Below, one piece after another: positions 4,974 through 9,150 of a DNA stretch of 9,150 nt. The first letter of the stretch is position 1, and every line of letters starts with the position of its first letter. Origin of the DNA: JAAYZK01 sp964535025. GTDB lineage: Bacteria; Planctomycetota; Phycisphaerae; SM23-33; FEN-1343. Position numbers and translations under genes: made by a program. The stretch is taken from NCBI GenBank assembly GCA_964535025.1, contig CAZHRW010000221.1, positions 1 through 9,150 of the forward strand. The letters run 5' to 3'. Under the pieces are notes generated by a model that saw nothing but the letters and a program-made list of their open reading frames with translations, ran no database searches and was not told the DNA's origin.

Positions 4974-5744
4974 CTAGGCCGGCAGCGTGATGTGGAAGGT
5001 GGTGCCTTGGCCGAGCGTGCTTTCGACGGCGATGTCTCCGTGCATCTTGTGGAGGAGCTGCTTGCAGACGGCCAGGCCCAGGCCGGTGCCGCCGTCGGCG
5101 GCGTCGCCGCCGTGCTTGGTGGTGAAGAAGGGTTCGAAGAGGCGGCTGATGTGCTCGGGGGCGATGCCGGTGCCGTTATCGGCGACCGAGAGGGTGACGG
5201 TCTCGTCGGCGCGGGATGCGGTGATGGTGATGCGTCCGCGGGCATCGGTCGCGGCGATGGCCGCACGGGCGTTGATCAGCAGGTTCACCAGCACCTGCAT
5301 CAGCTCGGCGGGTCGGGCCATGGCGCTGAGGCCGCCGGGCACGGCGATGTGGACCGTGATGCCGTCCTTGGCCGGGTTGCGTCCCATGGCCAGGAGGGAC
5401 TGCTCGACCAGCTCGGCCAGGCGGACGCGGACGGGCTCGCGGGTGCGGTTGCGGAGCATGCTCAGCAGGGCGTCGCAGATGTCCACGGCCCGCCGGCCGC
5501 CCTCGGACGTCTTGCGGATGGCCTTGGCGACCATCTGCTCGTCGCCGTCGGCGGCGAGGGCGGCGTAGTTGATGATCGGCGTGAGGATGTTGTTGAACTC
5601 GTGGAGGATCATCGCCGTCATGGTCCCCACCGAGGCGAGGGCCTGGCTGCGCTCGAGCTGCTCGCGGAGCTGTGCGTTCTCGTTGCGGAGTTGCTGGACG
5701 GGGCTGACGGCCCGGTGGAGGTGTTCGGCGGTTACGCTGGTCAC
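4974..5744 (-). CDS. Cytosolic orphan sensor histidine kinase
   Basis: The 256-residue protein lacks any membrane segment or recognised sensor domain. Residues ~15-38 form a short coiled coil rich in Gln, Glu and Leu. The dimerisation/phosphoacceptor helix carries LHEFNNILTPI with H48 as phosphorylation site, the NtrB-like HEFNN form of the H-box. The HATPase domain follows with NLLINAR (N158), ADNGTGI (188-194), LFEPFFTTK (202-210) and GGTGLGLAV (218-226). All ATP-binding boxes are present. The start is GTG 5744, with AGAAGGA seven bases upstream (5752-5758). No response regulator is encoded within the window, so its partner is unknown. Input probably comes through a partner protein or through the coiled coil. 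It is divergent from the 90-residue gene across a 122-bp region where I saw no strong promoter. Confidence 0.93.
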   Translation of the reverse strand: MTSVTAEHLHRAVSPVQQLRNENAQLREQLERSQALASVGTMTAMILHEFNNILTPIINYAALAADGDEQMVAKAIRKTSEGGRRAVDICDALLSMLRNRTREPVRVRLAELVEQSLLAMGRNPAKDGITVHIAVPGGLSAMARPAELMQVLVNLLINARAAIAATDARGRITITASRADETVTLSVADNGTGIAPEHISRLFEPFFTTKHGGDAADGGTGLGLAVCKQLLHKMHGDIAVESTLGQGTTFHITLPA

Positions 5745-5866
5745 GGGCGTGTCCTTCTGTTATAGGATCACAAACGTCCGCACCGCACCGCGCCGTGCGC
5801 GGAGTGTGCCCTGTCAGGTGTATCGGCGTCGCGGGGCGATAACTTGAGCGGCCGGGTGAGGCCGGG

Positions 5867-6139
5867 GTGAACACCGTGGATGCCGTCACGCAACTCGAAT
5901 CGCTGCTGGACCTGGCCGACGATGTCGGCCTGGCCGTCCGCCGGGTGCCCGGCGGCGCCGATACCGACCACCCCGGCGGCGCCCTGGTGCGGCTTCGCGA
6001 CCGGGAGGTTCTCTTCCTCGATCCGGACGCCTCGGTGGCCGACCAGTTGGCCGTCGCGGCCGGGGCCCTGCGGGGGCGGCCCCAGCTCGACGAGCGCTAC
6101 CTGCCGCCGGAACTCCGCGAGTTGATCGAGGGGGCGTAA
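5867..6139 (+). CDS. Small conserved-looking hypothetical protein (90 aa)
   Basis: The protein is acidic and probably cytosolic, with no signal peptide or membrane segment. The order is an N-terminal helix (LESLLDLADDVGLAVRRVP), a Gly/Asp loop, a beta hairpin (GALVRLRDREVLFLDPD), a helix beginning with ADQLAVAAGAL, and a C-terminal LDERYLPPELREL stretch. This looks like a compact folded alpha/beta domain rather than a spurious frame. I recall similar planctomycete hypothetical proteins but no function. GTG 5867 has GAGG six bases upstream; GTG 5876, three codons later, has GGGGTGA upstream and is equally possible. It ends only 8 bp from the NIL/ferredoxin stop, in convergent orientation, which may hint at a shared role but does not prove one. 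Confidence 0.72.
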   Translation: MNTVDAVTQLESLLDLADDVGLAVRRVPGGADTDHPGGALVRLRDREVLFLDPDASVADQLAVAAGALRGRPQLDERYLPPELRELIEGA

Positions 6140-6147
6140 GGGGAGCG

Positions 6148-6567
6148 TCAGAACAGCGACGTGCACGCGCCGAACGGGCACACCCGCAGGCAGGCGAGGC
6201 ACTCGATGCACTTCGTCTCGTCGAACGTCACGGCCATCGTCGCGCGGTCGGCGACGTGCAGGGCCTGGGTCGGGCAGTGCGTCAGGCAGTTGCCGCAACT
6301 CGTGCAGCGGTCGGCGTCCCACGCCACGCCGTGGGCCGTGGCGTTGATCGTGACGTTGAACGTTCGGACGTAGTCCAACGCCCGGGCGATGTCGGCCTCG
6401 CTGCCGGTGACGTCGAGCACGAGGTAGCCCTCCTCGTCGGGCGTCACCCGCGCGCGGAAGACGTTGACCACCAGGTCGTAGTCCTTCACAAGGTGGTAGA
6501 CGATGGGCTTTTCGCACTCGCAGCGGGGGAACCACAGCATCAGCCGTTGGGTTACTGTGGCGGTCAT
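6148..6567 (-). CDS. NIL-domain/2x[4Fe-4S] ferredoxin, candidate iron-sulfur subunit of aspartate-semialdehyde sulfurtransferase
   Basis: The 139-residue protein has two parts. Residues ~5-80 form a NIL domain, the small ACT-like fold also found in methionine-transporter ATPases. Residues 85-135 form a two-cluster ferredoxin: C88, C91, C94, C98-Pro and C120, C123, C126, C130-Pro, both with the CxxCxxCxxxCP pattern. Extra cysteines occur at 16, 18 and 135. Its start overlaps the stop of the DUF39 gene by 4 nt (ATGA), so the two are almost certainly translationally coupled. In methanogens an equivalent NIL/ferredoxin protein works with a DUF39 protein to turn aspartate semialdehyde and sulfide into homocysteine, probably supplying electrons for persulfide reduction. 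That role here is inferred from domain architecture and linkage. It is likely cytoplasmic. Confidence 0.92.
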   Translation of the reverse strand: MTATVTQRLMLWFPRCECEKPIVYHLVKDYDLVVNVFRARVTPDEEGYLVLDVTGSEADIARALDYVRTFNVTINATAHGVAWDADRCTSCGNCLTHCPTQALHVADRATMAVTFDETKCIECLACLRVCPFGACTSLF

Positions 6568-7754
6568 GAGGGCTTCTCCTGGTCACGAAGCGGATGAAAC
6601 GCCTTGTCGCGCGGCAGCGGCGCGAAGGGCTCGGCCAGCAGGAAGTCCCCGCGGGCGACCTCGTCGCGGAGCAGGGCGGCGATCTCCTGGGCCATCGCGT
6701 AGGACGACATCGAGCCGGTCTCGATGGTCTGTCCGTCGAGAGTGATCCGCCCGCTCTTGAGCTGCTCGTAGGTCACGTGGGCGATCACGCGGCCGGTGGC
6801 GTTGGGGTAGTCGCGGCCGTAGTCGACCACGGGGGCGAGGATATCCCGGTCGCGGACGCAGGTCCGCTTGAGGATGTCGGCGTTGAGGATCGGGATCGGC
6901 ACGCCGACGCCCAGCGCCAGCGAGACGCCGTACCCGATCAGGCTCACCCCGCGGACGAAGCGGCTGTCCATCTGTTTCATGTCGGCGGTCAGCGCCAGCG
7001 TGCCGGCGGCGCCGGTGGGGACGCCGTCGGCGGTGCGGTCGCACGCGCCCTCGAACTGCGTGCCCTCGGCGTAGACGTGCCCGTGGGCGCCGGCCAGCCA
7101 CACGCGGGTGCCCAGGCCGATCGTCTCGTAGTAGGGGTCGTTCAGCAGGGGGCTGAGCTGCCCGGCCGAGCTGTAGCCGGCGTTGCCGCGGTTCGGTTCG
7201 AGGACGCCGAGGTAGGTGTGGATCCGCCGGTCGGTGTCGTTGACGGCGACGTTGTAGTTCTGGTAGCAGTTGCGCGGGTTGACCATGATGGCCTGGTTGA
7301 GGTCGTCGATCGTGAAGTAGGTCCGCAGCTCCCGCCGGGGGTAGTCGTCGGTGCCGTACGAGAGGGCGAACAGTTGCAGCTCGCGGCCGGCGACGAGGTC
7401 CTCGATGACGTGCCCGCCGCCGTAGGCGAAGGCGCCGGGATAGTCCATGTTGGCCGGGTCCTTGTCGCGCAGCTGGGTGGCGCCGAGGTAGAGATCCACC
7501 GCCGCCAGGCCCGAGTAGGCCGACACGTCGTTGATCCACGCCTCGGTGATGCGGATCTTGGGGGTGGCGTGGCCGAAGTTCAGCACGCAGCCCGACGAGC
7601 ACATCGGCCCGAACGTCGCCGTGGTGACGACGTCGACGGCCTCGGCGGCCGCCTCCAGCCCCTTGGCCTCGACGTAACCGATGATCTCCTCGGCCGTCAG
7701 CACCACGGCCTTGCCCGACTCGATCCGCGCGTTGATCTGTTCGTAGGTCTTCAT
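6564..7754 (-). CDS. DUF39/HcyBio protein, candidate L-aspartate semialdehyde sulfurtransferase
   Basis: This 396-residue protein belongs to the homocysteine-biosynthesis (DUF39) family. Recognisable stretches include TTATFGPMCSSGCVLNFGH (45-62), the Gly-rich YGGGHVIEDL (111-120), NPRNCYQNYN (159-168) and the GVGVPIPILN block (282-291). Cysteines lie at 52, 56, 163, 238 and 299. C52/C56 in the conserved CSSGC and C163 are the best candidates for persulfide chemistry. No C-terminal CBS domains are present, unlike the longer methanogen enzyme; the protein ends after a helical tail. ATG 7754 is chosen over a start 22 codons upstream because GGAG lies five bases before it and the family starts near MKTYEQIN. 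The 4-nt overlap with the downstream ferredoxin indicates one complex. The pair would supply homocysteine to methionine synthesis without acylated homoserine. The family call is firm; the reaction in this organism is inference. Confidence 0.92.
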   Translation of the reverse strand: MKTYEQINARIESGKAVVLTAEEIIGYVEAKGLEAAAEAVDVVTTATFGPMCSSGCVLNFGHATPKIRITEAWINDVSAYSGLAAVDLYLGATQLRDKDPANMDYPGAFAYGGGHVIEDLVAGRELQLFALSYGTDDYPRRELRTYFTIDDLNQAIMVNPRNCYQNYNVAVNDTDRRIHTYLGVLEPNRGNAGYSSAGQLSPLLNDPYYETIGLGTRVWLAGAHGHVYAEGTQFEGACDRTADGVPTGAAGTLALTADMKQMDSRFVRGVSLIGYGVSLALGVGVPIPILNADILKRTCVRDRDILAPVVDYGRDYPNATGRVIAHVTYEQLKSGRITLDGQTIETGSMSSYAMAQEIAALLRDEVARGDFLLAEPFAPLPRDKAFHPLRDQEKPS

Positions 7755-7802
7755 GCTCACTCCGATCCGCCCCTGGCGGCAACGTCGTAAGCCGCCATGA
7801 TA

Positions 7803-7814
7803 CCGCTCGAGCGG
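7803..7814. promoter_or_regulatory. Perfect 12-bp palindrome upstream of the DUF39 gene
   Basis: CCGCTCGAGCGG lies about 50 bp upstream of the DUF39 start, in the 96-bp gap after the CPBP gene. On the minus strand a TTGACG directly precedes it. No well-spaced -10 is visible. It could be an operator for the sulfur operon or a chance GC-rich palindrome. Confidence 0.3.
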
Positions 7815-7850
7815 CGTCAACGCTACCTTCGGACGATCCGGGCGTCGAAC

Positions 7851-8471
7851 CTACACCCACCAGGGCAGCCGCTCCAGGTCGCCGTAGGCCCAGAGGTCGA
7901 AGACGACGTGGAAGAGGATGGGCAGGGCCAGGCTGCCGCCTTTCTCGCGGAGGCCGCCGAGCAGCGCGCCGACGACGAAGGTGCCGATCGCCAGCGTCGC
8001 CAGGGCCGTGCCTTCGGCGGCGGGGCGGGCGATGAACAGGGAGCACTTGTAGGCGGTGTGGGCGGCGGAGGCGGCCGCCGCGGCGAGGATCCAGCCGTAG
8101 CGGCGCAGGCAGCCCTGGACGAGCCCGCGGTAGCCGACCTCCTCGGCCAGGCCGATCAAGGCGGCGGCCAGGGCGATGACCGTCAAAGCCCCCGGCATCG
8201 GCGCGCGGCCCTGGGCGGCGCGATACCAGCCCGCCAGGGCCACCCCCGCGACGACCGACAGGACCAGCAGGCCGAGCCGCTTCGGCCCGATGAGCCGCAC
8301 CGCCAGCAGCGCCAGCGGCCGGCGCTCCCGCCCCAGGACCCACGCCAGGGTCGCGGCCGCCGCCAGCCCGCCCATCACGGCCAGCGGAGCACGTCCCGGA
8401 CGGCCGATCGACAGGCCCCCGACGACCATGGCGGCGCTGAACAGCACGGCCGCGATCACCGGCCGGCGCAT
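7851..8471 (-). CDS. CPBP-family intramembrane metalloprotease
   Basis: The 206-residue protein has several hydrophobic segments, at about 5-22, 29-46, 66-82, 95-110, 127-140, 157-174 and 180-195. The CPBP (CAAX protease and bacteriocin-processing) motifs are present. EEVGYR (110-115) is motif 1 with the catalytic Glu pair and Arg. H138 in the AAHTAYK stretch fits the second motif. FHVVFD (187-192) gives the last motif, with H188 and D192. It is a membrane protein with a predicted protease or scaffold role; substrates are unknown. ATG 8471 was chosen because the frame further upstream overlaps the LRR gene and reads as low-complexity Arg/Pro/Gly. The gene overlaps the LRR stop by 16 nt, which suggests translational coupling. 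In other bacteria CPBP proteins act in prenyl-protein processing or self-immunity, but nothing here points to either. Confidence 0.87.
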   Translation of the reverse strand: MRRPVIAAVLFSAAMVVGGLSIGRPGRAPLAVMGGLAAAATLAWVLGRERRPLALLAVRLIGPKRLGLLVLSVVAGVALAGWYRAAQGRAPMPGALTVIALAAALIGLAEEVGYRGLVQGCLRRYGWILAAAAASAAHTAYKCSLFIARPAAEGTALATLAIGTFVVGALLGGLREKGGSLALPILFHVVFDLWAYGDLERLPWWV

Positions 8472-9150
8472 GCGGTCACTCGATGCCGTCGGGCGCGGAG
8501 GGCCACCCCGCCGAGCACGCCGCCGGCGACGACCGCCACCATCCACCGCGAACCCAGGCAGAAGCCCTGGATGATCACGTCCGGGCGGGCCTCGCGGAGC
8601 CGGTCGATCTGCGCCTGGTTGGCCTCGACGGTGTCCGAGGTGAACAGCACCGCCTCCAGGTCGTTCAGATCCTCCAGCACCGCCAGGTGCGACACATCCT
8701 CGGGCAGGTTCAACAGGGCCACGCGGCGCAGGCGGGGCAGGCCCGCCAGGGGCGCGAGGGCGTGGACGTCGCCGGCATTCCACAGCGCCAGGATCTCGAG
8801 GCCCCCCAGGCCGGCGAAGACCTCGAGCGCTGCATCATCCACCGGACAGGGAACGACCAGGCTCCGCAGGTGGGCCAGCCGGCCTATCGCGTCATAGGAC
8901 CCGGGGCGGGAGGACGTGTCGCCGTCGGCCTCGCCGAGCGAGAGCACGCGGAGTTGTTCGTAATCGGCAAGCCAGGCGAGCGATGGGCTGGCCGCCGCGT
9001 CGCCCCCGAGGCGCACCAGCGTCCACAGCCCCTTCGGCCGCGGCGGGCGCGGGGGGACGGCGGCGGGGCACACGAGGTGGCGAAGCCGGTCGGCCTTGGC
9101 GACCAAGGCCCGGGCGGACCGCTCGTCCTCCACCACCAGTCCGGTCGGCC
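8456..9150 (-). CDS. Leucine-rich-repeat protein with C-terminal membrane anchor (5' end beyond window)
   Basis: The frame is open to the right edge, so the start is probably outside; the first initiator inside is GTG 9136. Counting from there, 226 residues are visible. Residues ~38-165 contain irregular leucine-rich repeats of about 22-25 residues. Examples are LADYEQLRVLSLGEAD, IGRLAHLRSLVVPCP, FAGLGGLEILALWN, LAGLPRLRRVALLNLP and LEDLNDLEAVLFTSD. A helix with RPDVIIQ follows. Residues 198-214 (WMVAVVAGGVLGGVALR) form a single hydrophobic segment, followed by RARRHR as a positive stop. The repeats are therefore probably held at a membrane, with the extreme C-terminus cytoplasmic. It overlaps the CPBP gene by 16 nt, so the two probably form an operon. 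The ligand is unknown. The LRR call rests on the spacing of leucines and is moderately sure. Confidence 0.72.
   Translation of the reverse strand, partial: PTGLVVEDERSARALVAKADRLRHLVCPAAVPPRPPRPKGLWTLVRLGGDAAASPSLAWLADYEQLRVLSLGEADGDTSSRPGSYDAIGRLAHLRSLVVPCPVDDAALEVFAGLGGLEILALWNAGDVHALAPLAGLPRLRRVALLNLPEDVSHLAVLEDLNDLEAVLFTSDTVEANQAQIDRLREARPDVIIQGFCLGSRWMVAVVAGGVLGGVALRARRHRVTACAGR

Noticed and set aside
5759..5764. TATAAC as a -10 element for the histidine kinase
   Set aside because: It directly adjoins the ribosome binding site and would place the transcript start inside it. No matching -35 lies upstream.
4827..5765. A 312-codon plus-strand open frame opposite the histidine kinase
   Set aside because: Gly/Val/Asp-rich mirror of the kinase gene. 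The minus strand encodes intact H, N, G1, F and G2 boxes.
6594..7790. A 398-codon plus-strand open frame opposite the DUF39 gene
   Set aside because: Val/Gly/Asp/His-rich shadow of the DUF39 gene with no recognisable motif; the minus-strand reading has clear family motifs.
6583..8343. A 586-codon minus-strand open frame across the DUF39 and CPBP genes
   Set aside because: The translation is low-complexity Arg/Pro/Gly/His, typical of an off-frame reading of GC-rich coding DNA. It overlaps two genes with clear family motifs.
8472..8783. An N-terminal extension of the CPBP gene by 104 codons
   Set aside because: It lies within the LRR gene in another frame and translates to Arg/Pro/Gly-rich sequence without membrane segments.

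Overview
The window looks like chromosomal DNA from a high-GC planctomycete, most likely of the Phycisphaerae type. The main support is a secreted protein that combines two dockerin-like calcium loops with a C-terminal PEP-CTERM sorting signal. A DUF39 plus NIL/ferredoxin gene pair and a decayed REP-associated transposase fit that placement. The assignment is inferred from gene content; there is no rRNA or other phylogenetic marker here.

Layout. Bases 1-129 are the 3' end of pdxS (PLP synthase). Bases ~130-1945 form an accessory island. It holds short direct and inverted repeats, an HNH-endonuclease-family gene (455-1357) with visibly lower GC than its neighbours, and a broken REP-associated (Y1/IS200-like) transposase (1444-1915). 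The transposase has lost its catalytic core and carries two short insertions. An 11-bp imperfect inverted repeat (158-168 and 1932-1942) brackets the island. A small lipoprotein of unknown function follows (2005-2481). After a promoter-like sequence and a structured leader of about 210 nt comes the PEP-CTERM/dockerin protein (2807-3781).

The remaining genes are mostly on the minus strand. proC (3820-4629) is convergent with the PEP-CTERM gene. A 344-bp gap holds a striking nested palindrome (4727-4779). Next is a cytosolic orphan sensor histidine kinase (4974-5744). Divergent from it is a small 90-aa hypothetical gene on the plus strand (5867-6139). It meets tail to tail a two-gene minus-strand operon: a DUF39 homocysteine-biosynthesis protein (6564-7754) overlapping by 4 nt a NIL-domain/2x[4Fe-4S] ferredoxin (6148-6567). 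A CPBP-family membrane protease (7851-8471) lies upstream on the same strand. It overlaps the end of a leucine-rich-repeat protein with a C-terminal membrane anchor, which runs off the right edge (8456-9150).

The clearest functional unit is the DUF39-NIL/ferredoxin pair. It corresponds to the archaeal aspartate-semialdehyde sulfurtransferase system, which makes homocysteine from aspartate semialdehyde and reduced sulfur without an O-acyl-homoserine intermediate. The clearest structural story is the repeat-bounded HNH/transposase island. No CRISPR array, tRNA, rRNA or complete mobile element was found.
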